64,000 nt of DNA, taken from assembly GCA_001972305.1 (NCBI GenBank), contig BDDD01002862.1, positions 62,001-126,000 of the forward strand, read 5' to 3'. The position numbers and the translations under genes are program-made. This DNA is from Cephalotus follicularis (taxonomy: Eukaryota; Streptophyta; Magnoliopsida; Oxalidales; Cephalotaceae). Positions 13,189 to 24,493 of this stretch are shown here, piece by piece. Every line of letters begins with the position of its first letter. Positions within the stretch are counted from its first letter, which is position 1. Below the pieces are notes generated by a model that was not told the DNA's origin, did not search any database, and saw only the letters and a program-made list of their open reading frames with translations.

Positions 13189-13232
13189 GGTAGACTTATA
13201 ATTCTTAAGTATTAGAGCCTTAAAGATCTAGA

Positions 13233-14291
13233 ATGACAATGAATATGAACACCGGAGAAAGTCAAAACATCTCTAAGCCTCCATTTTTCGATGGAAATAA
13301 TTATAGTCATTGGAAGGCAAAAATGACCATCTTTATTCAATCTCTAGACTATAACTTGTGGGACCTCATAGTTGATGGTCCACATCTACCCTCTATTAGA
13401 GATGAAAATGGAGAAAGTATTCCTAAACCTAGAAATACTTATAATGATGATGATAGGAGAAGGGTACAATTGAATGCTAAAGCCAAACATGTCATAATTT
13501 GTGCCATAAACTCTAGAGAATTTAATAGAGTTTCATCTTGCATTTCCACTAAAGAAATGTGGGATAGACTCGAAGTTAACTACGAAGGTACAAACCAAGT
13601 AAAAGATGCAAAAATAAGTATGCTAGTTCACGACTATGAATTGTTCTCAATGAACGAAAATGAGGACATTAAATCTATGTTTACTAGATTTACGAATATT
13701 ATTAATGCTTTGCAATTGTTAGATAAAACTTACTCTAACAGTTAATTGGTGAGAAAGATTCTTAGATGCTTCCCAAGATTGTGGATGTCCAAGGTAACGA
13801 CAATCAAAGAAGCCAAGAATCTCAATCTTCTTCCCTTGGAGGACCTTCTAGGGTCACTCATGACCCACGAGCTAACGATGCAAAAGAGAGACGATGATGA
13901 AGAAAAGGTGAAAAAGAAGAAAAAAGTGGTAGCCCTAAAATCATCCACAAATGAAGATTCTGATTCCGATGAAGATGATTCCGATGATGAAGAACTTTCC
14001 CTTTTCACAAGGAAGTTCAAGAAATTCCTAGCCAACAAAAAGAAGTTTGGTGGAAAACCAAACAAGAAGATATATCAAAAAGGAGAGTCGAGCAAAAAGG
14101 AAGAAGTCATTTGTTTCGAATGCAACAAGCCGGGGCATTACAAGAGCAATTGCTCCCGACTAAAGAAAAAGGAATTCATGAAGAAGAAGAAAGCAATGGT
14201 CGCTTATTGGGATGATAGGGATGAATCAAGTTCGGATGAGGACACACGGGAACAAGTGGCTCAATTGGCATTGATGGCCTTCGAGGAATAA
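13233..14291 (+). pseudogene. C2 gag with zinc knuckle
   Basis: Starts MTMNMNTGESQNISKPPFF and then NYSHWKAKM, the opening of SIRE-type gag. The middle includes MWDRLEVNYEGTNQVKDAK and LVHDYELF, the UBN2-type capsid region of plant Copia. Next come a lysine-rich stretch, an acidic run (SDSDEDDSDDEE) and a zinc knuckle CFECNKPGHYKSNC at about 14110-14150, with all four CCHC ligands present. A coiled-coil-like, lysine/glutamate-rich segment follows at 14358-14597. The role is particle assembly and RNA packaging. It is broken. Confidence 0.85.
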
Positions 14292-14734
14292 GAGGAGGAG
14301 GAAAGTGAAGAGGTAAGTTACGATGAACTTGTAGTAGTTGTAGAAAAATATAGTTCTATGATTGCTTCTCTAAAGAAAAAGGTCAAAATCTTGACAACTG
14401 AAAATAATGAACTAAAATTAATTGATTTGACTAAGGAAAGTAACTCTAAAGAAGTTGAGATAGATTTTCTAGAAAATGAAGTAGGTCACTTAAAAGAGGA
14501 AAATAAAAATTTCAAAGTAGAAATAGAAGCCCTAAAGAAAACTTTTTCAAAATTCTCTAATAGTAGTGAAAAGTTAGAAAACCTTTTAGGGATGTAAAGA
14601 TGTGTCTTTGACAAAGCGGGTCTAGGATATGAAGAAATGACCAATGTAAAGCTATATCAAAACTTCTTTGAAAGAAAGAAAAGATAGAGAAGGATAAAGT
14701 AGAAAAAGTCTTTTTTTTTAAAGGAAAATTGCAA

Positions 14735-15095
14735 AAGTTTCTTGTGATTATTGTGGTAAAATTGGACATACATCTTCTTCATGTTTCCATAAAAGAAACG
14801 TCATAAATAAGAAAAATGTGAATAACTCTTGTAACTATTGTGGGAAACATGGACATGTATCATCCTCTTTCTTTCATAAGAAAAATGATATGTACAAGAA
14901 AATTGCAAATACTTCTTGTATTCATTGTGATAAATTCGGACATAAATCATCATTGTGATTCTATAAGAAAAATGTCATGCATAATTATGTCATGCATAAT
15001 AGAAATATCATGAATAAAGGAAAAATAAATGTCTCTTGTAATAATTGTGGTAAACTTGGACATGTTTCTACCTCATGCTTTTATAAAAGAAATAT
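14735..15095 (+). repeat. Four further zinc-knuckle units in C2, partly tandem
   Basis: Four CCHC-type motifs of the form C-x2-C-G/D-K-x-G-H-x4-(C) begin near 14743, 14830, 14917 and 15037, so two steps of 87 bases and one of 120. Not all keep the last cysteine. They lie between the canonical gag knuckle and the protease. Multiple CCHC units are known in SIRE-like gag-pol, but this near-identical array looks like recent internal amplification of a 29-codon unit. Confidence 0.75.
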
Positions 15096-15222
15096 CTTGA
15101 ATGACTCAAACTTTATTAGAATAAAGAAAAGTTGGGTTCCTAAAGGAACCATTGTGACTAACCCCAAGGGACCCAAAATTAGTTGGATACCTCAAACAAA
15201 AACTTGCACTTATTTTTTGTAG

Positions 15223-15561
15223 ATGTGCTTGAAGGCACTATCCATGAAAACGCAATGGTACTTGGATAGTGGATGCTCCAAGCATATGACGGGTGACAAA
15301 AGTCTTTTTGTCAATTTCGAGTCAAAGGAAGGAGGAGATGTCACCTTTGGAGATAATGCAAAAGGAAAGATTAAAGGTTTTGGCTCCATAGGTAACTATC
15401 AAACTCTTATTCATAATGTACTATATGTGGATGGACTTAAACACAATCTCTTGAGCATAAGTCAATTATGTGACAAGGATTGTAAAGTCACTTTTGAAAA
15501 AGATGCTTGTAAAGTAATAGACATCAACAATGACCAAACTAGGTTCATTGGACATAGATAA
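15223..15561 (+). pseudogene. C2 protease
   Basis: Aspartic protease remnant with the catalytic context WYLDSGCSKHMTG near the start, followed by the flap-like region (GKIKGFGSIG) and LYVDGLKHNLLSISQLCD, the standard Copia protease layout. It would cleave the Gag-Pol polyprotein. Confidence 0.85.
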
Positions 15562-15599
15562 GGAAATGTAAATATTGTAGATTTAAATTAATTACAAAA

Positions 15600-16200
15600 C
15601 GTTTAATGTTTAGTTTTCATAAATGAAGATAGTTGGCCATGGCATATAAGATTAGGTCATGTAGGAATATCAAGCATTACAAAGCTCTTAAAGCATGAAC
15701 TAGTTAAAGGAGTTCAAAAATCATCTTTTTGACAGCTTTTGTGATGAAAACGACTTTACACATGAGTTCTCAACTCCTAGAACACCTAAAAAAAATGGGG
15801 TTGTTGAAAGGAAAAATAGAACTCTGAAAGAAATGTGTAGAACTCTTTTAAATGAAAATAATTTGCCAAAATATTTTTGGGCAGAAGCTATAAATACTTC
15901 CTATTATATCTTGAATCGTATATCTATAAGGCCGATTCTCAAAAAGACTCCATATGAATTATGGAGGGGGAGAGAGCCTAACATTGGTTACTTTCATGCA
16001 TTCGTATGTAAATGCTTCATCCAAAACAATGGGAAGGACCATCTCGGTAAGTTCGACTCCAAAGTCGACGAAGGTATTTTTCTTGGATACTCAACCTCTA
16101 GTAGAGCATTTAGATGTTTTAATAAAAGAACCTTGCTAGTTGAGGAATCTATGCAAGTGATATTTGATGAAACTAACCCAACACGTCCAGGAAGTTACTA
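15600..16200 (+). pseudogene. C2 integrase, shortened
   Basis: The pre-integrase word WPWHIRLGHVGISSI lies near 15640. The C-terminal half of the catalytic core follows (TPKKNGVVERKNRTLKEM, then NLPKYFWAEAINTSYYILNR), then CFIQNNGKDHLGKFDSK and GIFLGYSTSSRAFRCFNKRT, the Copia integrase tail. The region is shorter than a normal integrase. It is broken. Confidence 0.8.
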
Positions 16201-16429
16201 ATATTGATTCTTTAGTTTTTATAGAAAATAAAATTGATGAACTAAATCTAGATGATAACAAGAAAGAGGAATCAATAAATGAAGAATCATCTCAAAGCTA
16301 TAAAGAATCTTTACATAACAACACCTTGAAGGTAGTAAGAGGTCACCCCCACGAAGCTATCTTAGGTAATCCTAGACTAGGAGTAACTACTAGGTCTAGT
16401 TTGAATCATAACTATATTACTTTTTTATC

Positions 16430-16820
16430 TCAAATAGAACCTAGAAATATAGAAGAAGCGGAAAGAGACGAAAATTGGATTAATGCCATGCAAGAGGAAC
16501 TTAATCAATTTGAGCGAAATAACGTATGGAACCTAGTACCTAGGCCAAATGACCAAAACATAATTGGTATTAAATGAGTTTTTCGCAATAAAGTAGATGA
16601 TCAAGGAATAGTAATTAGAAACAAAGCTAGGCTAGTTGCTAAGGGATATTCCCAAAAAGAGGGAATTGACTTTGATGAATCGTATGGTCCCATAGCTAGA
16701 CTATAGTCCATACGTATGTTACTTGCATATACATCTTTTAAGGATTTCACACTTTTTCAAATGGACATTAAAAGTGTTTTTTTGAATGGCGTAATAAAGG
16801 ATGAAGTCTATGTGGAACAA
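16430..16820 (+). pseudogene. C2 reverse transcriptase, first part
   Basis: Contains [39 protein letters not shown] and FQMDIKSVFLNG, the opening of Copia reverse transcriptase. S2 enters just after YVEQ; the domain resumes at 19213 with PLGFKDPHFPNHV. Confidence 0.85.
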
Positions 16821-19212
16821 TGTGACGACCGAATTCCCTTTGGTACTATTCATGCATACATCGTACCGTATTGTACCATATTGGACCGTACTGAACCATA
16901 TTGTATTGAGGTATTCTTATACCTATTGATATTGTATTGGTTATATGCATATATAGTCGGGATTTTGGGCCGAGTTTCGGAGAGTTGATCGAATCGACTA
17001 TTTAAGTCAATTCTCTCTCTTTTCTCTCATTATTCACATTTCCTATTCTCTCTCTATCCTTCTCCCTCTCTCTCTAGCTGGAGCCTCCATCTTCCTCCCT
17101 TGCAGCCAGAATTGCATCCCCATCGACGAGGACAGTGATTTCAAGTGGTGGCTTACCGATTGAACAAGAAAGTAGCGGATTATTGGGCGTTTTCAGCCGA
17201 TTGATCGATCGTTAGCTCAACTTTTGAAGCTTCAGTGATAGGTAGGACTTCTTTACTGAATTGCCTACTGTTTTATTGACTGAATTGCATGATTGAATTG
17301 AATGATTGAGTGATTGAATTAAGGTTTTTAGGGTTTGTGGCAAACCCTTGACCTAATTGCTAAATTGAATGATTGAAATTGAATTTGGAAGGTTGTAACT
17401 AGTCTTACTAACCTCAAATGATTGATTGTAAACTTTGGTTTTCAAAGAATGTCTTTTAATTGGATTTTGGCTTGAGATTGGCCCATTTTCTACCAGAAAA
17501 ATCTACCCTGCCAGGAAAGACGTCGACCCTTAGCCCAAAGGCGTCGATGTCTTTCTCATACGAGTGCAATATCCTTGATTCTGCAGCAAAGACATCGACG
17601 TCTTTCTAAAGACGTCGACGTCTTTTCCTTGAGATGTCTCTCCCCTGGAAAGACGTCGATGCCGAACATCGATGCGCATTCTCAGGCTGTTTTTATTGAA
17701 AAGCGTCGACGCCTTTCTCAAAAGACATCGACGTCTTTGGCCAATTCTCTACATGAACAAGGAAAGACATCGACATCTTTCTAAAGACATCGACGTCTTT
17801 CCTCCATTTTAAAGAGGAGTCGACGTCTTCATTAAAGACATCGACGCCTAATGTACTGAAAGGAGTTTTAACTGTTTTAAAGCTATTTTTCTACTTCTTT
17901 TCACATCGCCACTTGATCGGAGCCTCACTTGAGGTGTTCAAGTGTTTGAAAACAGTTTTAATGATTGCACTGACCGATTGATTGCTTGAGTCATGAGTGT
18001 TGCTGCAAGTCTAAGTCGGTAAAATGGATGCACGTTCCCATCCCTCCATTAGGCACCACCACTTATTGCATTGCTTCGACGTTGTATTGATACATCGATC
18101 GATTGCTTGAGTCATGAGTGTTGTTGCGAGCCTAAGTCGGTACGATGGACGCACGTTCCCATTTCTCCATTAGACACCACCACTTATTGACTTTACCCAA
18201 TATTGTATTGACTCGATAGATTGATTGATTGTATTGTATGAATCCTATAGAGCGACCTTATGATTCGTGTCGGCATGTTAGGGCGTTGACTCTGTCCGCC
18301 TATTCCGCCAACCGTTTCACTTATTGCATTGTATTGACCCGCTGACGAGCGGTAGCGATTGATTGTCGATTGATGCTCCCTTGAGGCCGTAGCTCCCTAA
18401 CGGTATCAGCAGCTCCCTCGGTTGTAGCTCATCGAGACCGTATTGACCCATCCATAGGCTGGAAGATCTATGAGCTCCAGACCTGATCAATCTGAAAACC
18501 GTAGATAGATCTCCCACCCTTTTTGAAGGACTACCTTCCGTGGGATTGATCACCACTGACCGATTGACATTATATTGACCCGGTCACATGCTCTATAGGA
18601 TATTGATTGATTGATTGGGTGTTTCATACACCACCACTGAGTGTCTGCCATTGATTGATTGTTATAGATGCTATCCGTATGCTCTGTTGGGCCATTGTCA
18701 TGCGGATAGTCTGATCGCCAATTGTACATGTACATTTGTCATGTCATGCATTGATATTGTACACCGCACATTATTATTGTATAAATTGTCACCGATATTG
18801 CACATTGTACATGCATACATGCTGCATGGGGTTGCTGCTTAGCTAGTGTGGCTAACCCCATCCTTCAGGGTGGGGCTGTGTTGTACCTTTGTGTGCTGCA
18901 TAGGTAGGGCAGCAGGTAGCAGTGGACAGAAGGACTGAGGACCGTTGATCGCATGACTGCTTGGACACCGAAGAGTTGGTTGTGAGAGATATGAGTGTAT
19001 TGTATTGAAAGATTGTTAATGTATTGAAAAGACTTGTATTGTAAAGGAATTGTATCATATGTATGGATCAATGTACTGTTTCTTCCGCATCTATATATAT
19101 ATTGCAAAGTTTTAAGTTTTTCCGCATTTTATACTGCTAGTCCCGACCATTGTATTGTATATTGGACTGAGCGTAATGCCACGTGTCTGCCCTGCAGGCG
19201 CAGGGTGTTACA
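16821..19212 (+). mobile_element. S2: solo LTR with target-site duplication
   Basis: An LTR of about 2.4 kb with TGTGACGACC ... GGTGTTACA ends and an exact duplication aacaa (16816-16820, 19213-19217). Same family as S1 but in the opposite orientation. A TATTTAAG box at about 16997-17004 lies 180 bases inside the start, followed by a CT-rich stretch, as in the G1 LTR. It holds tandem 120-base units at 17990-18195 and a GTCGAC array at 17515-17855. Inserted in the reverse transcriptase of C2, so younger than C2. Confidence 0.9.
17515..17855. repeat. GTCGAC palindrome array in S2
   Basis: About ten units, including a perfect 18-base palindrome AAAGACGTCGACGTCTTT at 17608-17625. Many variants differ from this by C-to-T or G-to-A at CpG (gacatcgacgtc, cgtcgatgc). 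Confidence 0.9.
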
Positions 19213-20359
19213 AACAACCTCTCGGTTTTAAAGATCCACATTTTCCAAATCACGTTATTAATCTTTCTAAAGCTTTGTATGGTTTGAAACAAGCTCCTAG
19301 AGCTTGGTATGAAAAATTAAGTGGCTATGTACTTGAAAATGGTTTTAAAAGAGGTACAATAGATATTACTCTTTTTACGAAAACTTTTAATAAAGAAATT
19401 TTAATTGTCCAAATTTATGTTGATGATATCATTTTTGGATCTACTAATAAAAATTTGTGCAAGAGTTTTGCTAAGATTATGCAGGATGAATTTGAAATGA
19501 GCATGATGGGAGAGCTCAACTACTTCCTAGGACTTCAAGTTAAACAAATAAAGGATGGGATCTTCATCAACCAATCAAAGTACGTCACAGACTTACTTAA
19601 AAGGTTTGGATTGGAAAGCGCCAAAAAGAGTAAGACTCCGATGAGCACAACTACGAAGTTAGATAAACATGAGGAAGGTAAATCTATCGACCAAACACTT
19701 TATAGAAGTATGATAGGTTCGTTGCTTTATTTAACGGCTAGTAGGCTAGATATTTTGTTTAGCGTATGCTTATGTGCCAGATTCCAGGCTTCCCCTAAGG
19801 AATCCCACTTGTATGCTGTAAAAAGAATTTTTAAATATTTAGCCTACACACCAACCTTAGGACTTTGGTATCCTAGGAATTCGTCATTTGACCTACACAC
19901 ATACTCCGATGCCGATTTCGGAGGTTACAAAGTAGATAGAAAAGTACTAGTGGCACATGCCAATTTTTAGGTAATATGCTTATTTATTGGTTTAGCAAGA
20001 AACAAAACTCGGTAGCACTCTCGACTACCGAAGCTGAGTATATTGCCGCTGGAAGTTGTAGCGCACAAATAATGTGGATGAAACAACAACTTCTTGATTA
20101 TGGCTTTAAATTTGAAAAAGTGCCGATTAGGTACGAAAACACTAGTACAATTTGTTTAGGCAAAAATCTCGTACATCACTCAAGGACCAAACATATTGAC
20201 ATTAGGTATCACTTCATCAAGGATCACATAGAAAAAGGTGACATTGAACTTATCTTAGTACCGACTCAAGAACAATTCGCGGACATTTTCACAAAACCCT
20301 TAGATGAAAAAACTTTCTCAAAATTTAGAATGGAATTAGACTTGTGTGAAATTGAATGA
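19213..20359 (+). pseudogene. C2 reverse transcriptase (rest) and RNase H
   Basis: Resumes with ALYGLKQAPRAWYEKLSGYV, the catalytic IYVDDIIFGSTN, FEMSMMGELNYFLGLQVKQ and LYLTASRLDILFSVCLCARFQ. RNase H follows with SYSDADFGG-type words, KKQNSVALSTTEAEYIAAGSC, HHSRTKHIDIRYHFI and FADIFTKPLDEKTFSKFRM at the C-terminus. All are diagnostic of plant Copia; the VDDIIFG form fits SIRE. Most of it reads openly, with about one break. Confidence 0.9.
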
Positions 20360-20696
20360 TTAACATGATTGTATGATTATATGTATATGATTGATATGCT
20401 TGAATGGTCATTTATGCATCATTCGCATTCATTCTTATGCGAAATCGTATAAATTGGAAGAAAAATAGAGCAAAGCGCCGATGCCTAGAATGTAAGTGTC
20501 AGCGCTTGACACTGCACTTAGAACTTAAATTGTGCAAAACTTGCAAAGCGCCGACGCCCTGCTTAAAAGCGTCAGTGCTTTACATTGAAGTTAGGGCTCA
20601 AAATAGGCAATTCAAAAAAAGCGACAACGCTTTTATTAAAAGCGTCGACGCTTTAGTCGGGTTATAAAACAGATTCCCTCATATTTTAGTCACTTT
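20360..20696 (+). repeat. C2 spacer after pol, with GTCGAC array
   Basis: Non-coding spacer between RNase H and the envelope-like frame. Its array at 20465-20660 includes the perfect palindrome AAAGCGTCGACGCTTT (20638-20653). It ends at the acttt duplication that flanks C3. Confidence 0.75.
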
Positions 20697-21010
20697 TGAA
20701 ATAAAACACTCTTGCAATATACAAGAGGGGGGGTGAATTGAATATTGAAGTAAATATGGAAATTTAAAAACTTTAAATGTAAAGAGACAAGGAAAGAAAA
20801 ACTTCTCCGATATTTAGAGTGGTTCGGCTAACTCTTGCCTACGTCCACTTTTCCCAAGGGAGCTCCTTGAGTTTCCACTAACTCGATTTGATTAAGGCAG
20901 CAAATCGTTACACCTCACAAGTTCGTGATTGACCTCCTTGCACATCAAGTGAACTTGTTAAATGCAAATATGTTATCATCAAAACAAGGATTGAGACTAA
21001 ATCGTCAACA
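20697..21010 (-). repeat. C3 3' LTR (short)
   Basis: 314 bases; the first 80 or so match 24330-24407. The second half resembles the end of the C2 LTR (gaggtcaatcacga, agtggaaactcaagga). The middle motif-rich part found in C2 is not present. Confidence 0.8.
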
Positions 21011-21024
21011 ATCTCCCCCTTTTT

Positions 21025-21660
21025 GATGATGACAAAAATTTGCTCAAAAGGCATGAATTATAAGTTAAATCATTTGAAAGAAATATACGTGAATATCAAA
21101 AAAAATGTAAGTTTGCAATATCTGTAAGCATTATATAAGTTGCAAAATCAGAGACAAAGTGTTGAGCCTTTCTCTCAAAAACATAAGTGACATTTCTTCC
21201 GAAAACATAATTCTTTTGAGTTCTCCCCATTAGCATTTCTCCGCAAACATACAAACATTAAATCTTTTGAGCCATAAACATTTCTCCCCCTTTTTTGTAT
21301 AGCATCAAAAAGGTTCTACAAAGGCAGAAAAATATTAGCTCCCCCTTACTAACAGCAAGGGTTAAAAAAATATGAATAAGGCAAATCGCATAAAGGCTCA
21401 TAATATCGGCAATGACGAAAATTATGAAAAAAATTGAGAAGATATAATCATTCAATGCAATTATATCAGAAAATCATTCATGTAATTGTAAACACAATTC
21501 ATAAAACACAATCATAACCACAATTGCATAAACATTTCATTAATATCATTAAATTCAAACTTGTTAATTACAAAAACAAAAGATGAACTCAAATGTTCAT
21601 AACAACATCAAAACAGCAAAACAGCAACACAAATTAAAGGTAGAAACAACAACAAAAACA
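21025..21660 (-). other. C3 region between envelope-like frame and polypurine tract
   Basis: AT-rich, about 630 bases, no credible gene. Several stretches of ctccccctt and cattaaatc type occur; the ctccccc words on this strand are purine tracts on the coding strand and may be secondary plus-strand priming sites. That is an inference. Confidence 0.5.
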
Positions 21661-22980
21661 TCAAGATTCAGCAGGAGAGGAGACATCGGATCCGGATTCG
21701 TCGCCCGAAGTTTCTTCACATCGATCAATGGTCTTCGATTCGGCAAGCTTCCTTTCCATTATTTTTAAGCGCCTCTTTGTGACTTTTAAATCATAGAAGA
21801 TGGTGTCATCAATGTGTCGAAAGTCCGAATGAATATTCCTATGATCCCCCTCCAATCGACCGAGCCGAGTGTTGATTTCTTTAAACGAGGCATCCATGGC
21901 AACTAATTTTGATTGCATAAATTCCATCATTCTCTCATAATCAGAGGTGGATGAGGAGCCTTGAGGATGAGCAGGGGCTGTCTGTGCAGGGGCAGTTTGT
22001 GCAGGGGCAGTTTGTTCCCAAGGAGGGTTGTCCTCTTGCTCCTCCCTTGCAATTCTTGGAGCTTGATCCGCTCTAGGGCAATACGTCCAGATTCCTTGCT
22101 CCTTCTTCCATCCCATACGATTTAACGTGCTTTTGTTGTAAGTATCTTCCTTCTTCAATTTCGTTGAAATCTCCCCTTCAAGCGGAATGTGACAATGTAG
22201 GAAGACAAGGGTAAGAATGGATCCGTAAGGGAGAACGGATTTCTTCTGAGAAAATGCTCTTACCATTGTCTTGAGCATTAAGAGAGGAAAACAAAACTCG
22301 ATTTTACAAAGGATGCACCACATAATGAAAACTTGCATCCTAGACAATTTCGCATACCCTCCACCGGTGGGTAGAATTTGATGCACGATGAGATGGTGGA
22401 GAAGTCTATGATCAACAAATAAACGATTAGTGGTCAGAGCCATGTTTGGATGAATGTTTGGATCATTGGGATACAAAATTGATAGAATTTGGTTAGGGTG
22501 AAAACCCTCAACCTCCGGCCATTTTTTATGTTCAAAGACATAAATACCAGTGTGTGGAATGTGAAGGATAGAAGCTAGAATCCTAGCATCTAGATATATC
22601 CGTTGGCCTTTAACAACTGAGGTGATTGCAAATTCCTCTTTTTGAGCCAAAACCATTTTTAGGTTAGAATAAAAATCTTTAACCAATTTTATGTAAAAAG
22701 GGTTAGAGATTTGAACTAAAGGAAGAAGATGTAGGTCATCTAACCATGAAACGAAGGAGAATTCGGAAGAACAGAAATCGAAATCAATGTTTCTGCCTCC
22801 CATGACTCGTTTTTCAACAAAACTCACACTTCTAATTGGGACAGGCTCTTCTGATGAGGAATCAGAATGAGAAGACTCAGAGGAAGATTCCCTAAGCTCT
22901 AATCTCTGCTTCTTAGCAGATTTCTTGGGTTGAGAAGACGAGGCAACCTTCTTTTTAGCAGGCTGCTTTGTCCTCGGCAT
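21661..22980 (-). CDS. C3 envelope-like protein, open reading frame
   Basis: Open frame of 439 codons counted from MPRTKQPAKKK; an upstream ATG adds 26 residues, but the MPR start is favoured because the equivalent C2 frame begins MPRSKN. The N-terminus is basic, then Ser/Glu-rich (SSSESSHSDSSSEE). A conserved core with RNIDFDFCSSEFSFVSWLDD and RIYLDARILASILHIP follows, resembling the 'putative plant transposon protein' domain seen on third frames of SIRE-type elements. Near residue 320 is a short TAPAQ repeat, then a probable coiled coil (FKEINTRLGRLEGDHRN onward) and an acidic tail. I see no clear signal peptide or membrane segment, so 'envelope' is only positional. Function unknown. Confidence 0.75.
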   Translation of the reverse strand: MPRTKQPAKKKVASSSQPKKSAKKQRLELRESSSESSHSDSSSEEPVPIRSVSFVEKRVMGGRNIDFDFCSSEFSFVSWLDDLHLLPLVQISNPFYIKLVKDFYSNLKMVLAQKEEFAITSVVKGQRIYLDARILASILHIPHTGIYVFEHKKWPEVEGFHPNQILSILYPNDPNIHPNMALTTNRLFVDHRLLHHLIVHQILPTGGGYAKLSRMQVFIMWCILCKIEFCFPLLMLKTMVRAFSQKKSVLPYGSILTLVFLHCHIPLEGEISTKLKKEDTYNKSTLNRMGWKKEQGIWTYCPRADQAPRIAREEQEDNPPWEQTAPAQTAPAQTAPAHPQGSSSTSDYERMMEFMQSKLVAMDASFKEINTRLGRLEGDHRNIHSDFRHIDDTIFYDLKVTKRRLKIMERKLAESKTIDRCEETSGDESGSDVSSPAES

Positions 22981-23219
22981 TTCTACAAACAGATTGTGAG
23001 CACAAGGGGAAAAACACACAGAGTGATACAAATAGTGAATTGGACAGACGAAAAACAATGTTTGAGGATAGAGAAGAGATAAGAGAGTGATTTACGATCA
23101 ACTAGAAAGATTTTTGAAGAAAAATAAAGTGATAATTTTTTTTTTGAAAACACAGAATAGAGAGGGAAAAGTGGAGAATGAACAAAAAGTCGACTTTTTA
23201 TGGAGAAGTCGAGTTTCTG

Positions 23220-23470
23220 AGGAAAAGACGTCGACGTTATTCTAAAAGAAGTCGACGCGATCTTAAAAAAGAGCTGTAAAAACGGTGCGTTTTAAAAGGC
23301 ATCGACGTATTTGAAAAACAAGTCGATGTGTTTTTAGAGAAACACATAGGGATCGACGTTTTTCAAAAGAAGTCGACGGTATTTTCATAAGATACACGTT
23401 TTTTCCAGAAAAGAAGTCGACTCTGTTTTGCAAAGCATACAAAATTCAGAAAAGGAGTCGACGTTTTTCA
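23220..23470. repeat. GTCGAC array in C3 spacer
   Basis: About seven units such as agacgtcgacgtt, agaagtcgacgcg and ggagtcgacgttt, between RNase H and the envelope-like frame, the same relative place as the C2 array at 20465-20660. Another small cluster is at 24205-24300. Confidence 0.8.
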
Positions 23471-23571
23471 AAGCAGAACAGAAAAACAAGCCAAAAACAG
23501 AACAAACAACAAAAAAAATCATCATATCAAATATTCATACAATCAATCATGTAATTCAAACATAATACACA

Positions 23572-24175
23572 TCATTCAAGTTCACATAAACCTAATTCTC
23601 TTCTAAACTTAGAAAAAGAATTCTCATCTAAGGGTTTGGTGAAGATATCCGCCACTTGTTTTTCGGTGGGAATATACTCTAAAATAATGTCACCACATTC
23701 TACATGTTCTCTTAAGAAATGATATCTGATGTCAATGTGTTTTATCCTAGAGTGATGGACAGGGTTCTTAGCAAGGCAAATACAACTAGTATTATCACAC
23801 TTAATAGATACATCCTTAACATAAACACCATAATCAACCAATTGTTGCTTTTGCCAAAGAATTTGAGCACAACAACTACCTACTGCAATATATTCAGCTT
23901 CAGTGGTGGATAAAGCTACTGAATTTTGCTTCTTGCTAAACCAAGATACTAGCATGCTTCCTAGGTATTGGCATGAACCACTAGTACTCTTGCGGTCTAC
24001 TTTATAACTACCAAAATCGACATCCGAGTAAGAATGCAAATCAAAACTAGAGTCTCGGGAATACCATAAGCCTAAGGTAGGTGTGTATGCAAGATATTTG
24101 AAAATCCTTTTTACAGCAAATAAATGGGATTCTTTTGGATTTGATTGAAAACGGGCACACAAGCACACACTAAAT
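23572..24175 (-). pseudogene. C3 RNase H tail
   Basis: About 198 residues matching the C2 RNase H region word for word in many places: CARFQSNPKESHLFAVKRIFK, SYSDVDFGSYKVDRKSTSGS, KQNSVALSTTEAEYIAVGSC, KHIDIRYHFLREHVECGD and VADIFTKPLDENSFSKFRREL. It is the only part of pol left in C3. The D-x-D and TEAEY motifs needed for catalysis are recognisable. Confidence 0.9.
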
Positions 24176-24407
24176 AAAATAACGATGTCTTCTTTGTAAT
24201 TGATCCTGCACTAAAGACGTCAATGTTATTTTGAAGGAGTCGACTTCTTTCGTACGGACGTCGATGGTTTTCCTTGATAGTCGACTTCTTTTTCTGCAGA
24301 TGGTATATTGCTTTGATATTGAACTTGTAATTCCTTGCACATCAAGTAAACTTGTTAAATGCAAATATGTTATCATCAAAACAAGGATTGAGACTAAATC
24401 GTCAACA
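24176..24407 (-). repeat. C3 5' LTR remnant
   Basis: Only the start of the LTR (coding sense from 24407) and part of its GTCGAC-rich middle remain before the RNase H tail. The first 80 bases match 20935-21010. Confidence 0.7.
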
Positions 24408-24493
24408 ACTTTTAACGCAAAATTTAAAATCCCTAAACCTGCTATGGCGATTTCCTGCCAAAAATCATTTCTAAACCACACAAAACTACTGAA

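Larger units (their letters stand above)
20697..24407 (-). mobile_element. C3: collapsed SIRE-like Copia element inside C2
   Basis: Flanked by an exact duplication acttt (20692-20696, 24408-24412). On - it starts TGTTGACGATTTAGTC (24407 downward) and its second LTR begins with the same word at 21010. The high LTR and most of gag-pol are missing; the order is LTR remnant, RNase H tail, spacer with GTCGAC array, envelope-like frame, long AT-rich 3' region, polypurine tract (21012-21024), short 3' LTR (20697-21010). LTR starts resemble those of C2, so C3 is a close cousin. It cannot have been self-sufficient in its present form. Confidence 0.85.

Noticed and set aside
8061-19212. S1 and S2 as the two ends of one large element
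   Set aside because: They are in opposite orientation and each has its own exact target duplication, gttat and aacaa.
21661-23058. The minus-strand frame as C2's own antisense envelope gene
   Set aside because: It lies between two acttt target duplications with LTR ends and an RNase H tail on the same strand, so it belongs to C3.
23220-23470. Regularly repeated palindromes resembling a CRISPR array
   Set aside because: Units are short, diverged, irregularly spaced and within retrotransposons of a plant genome; no cas-like genes are present.
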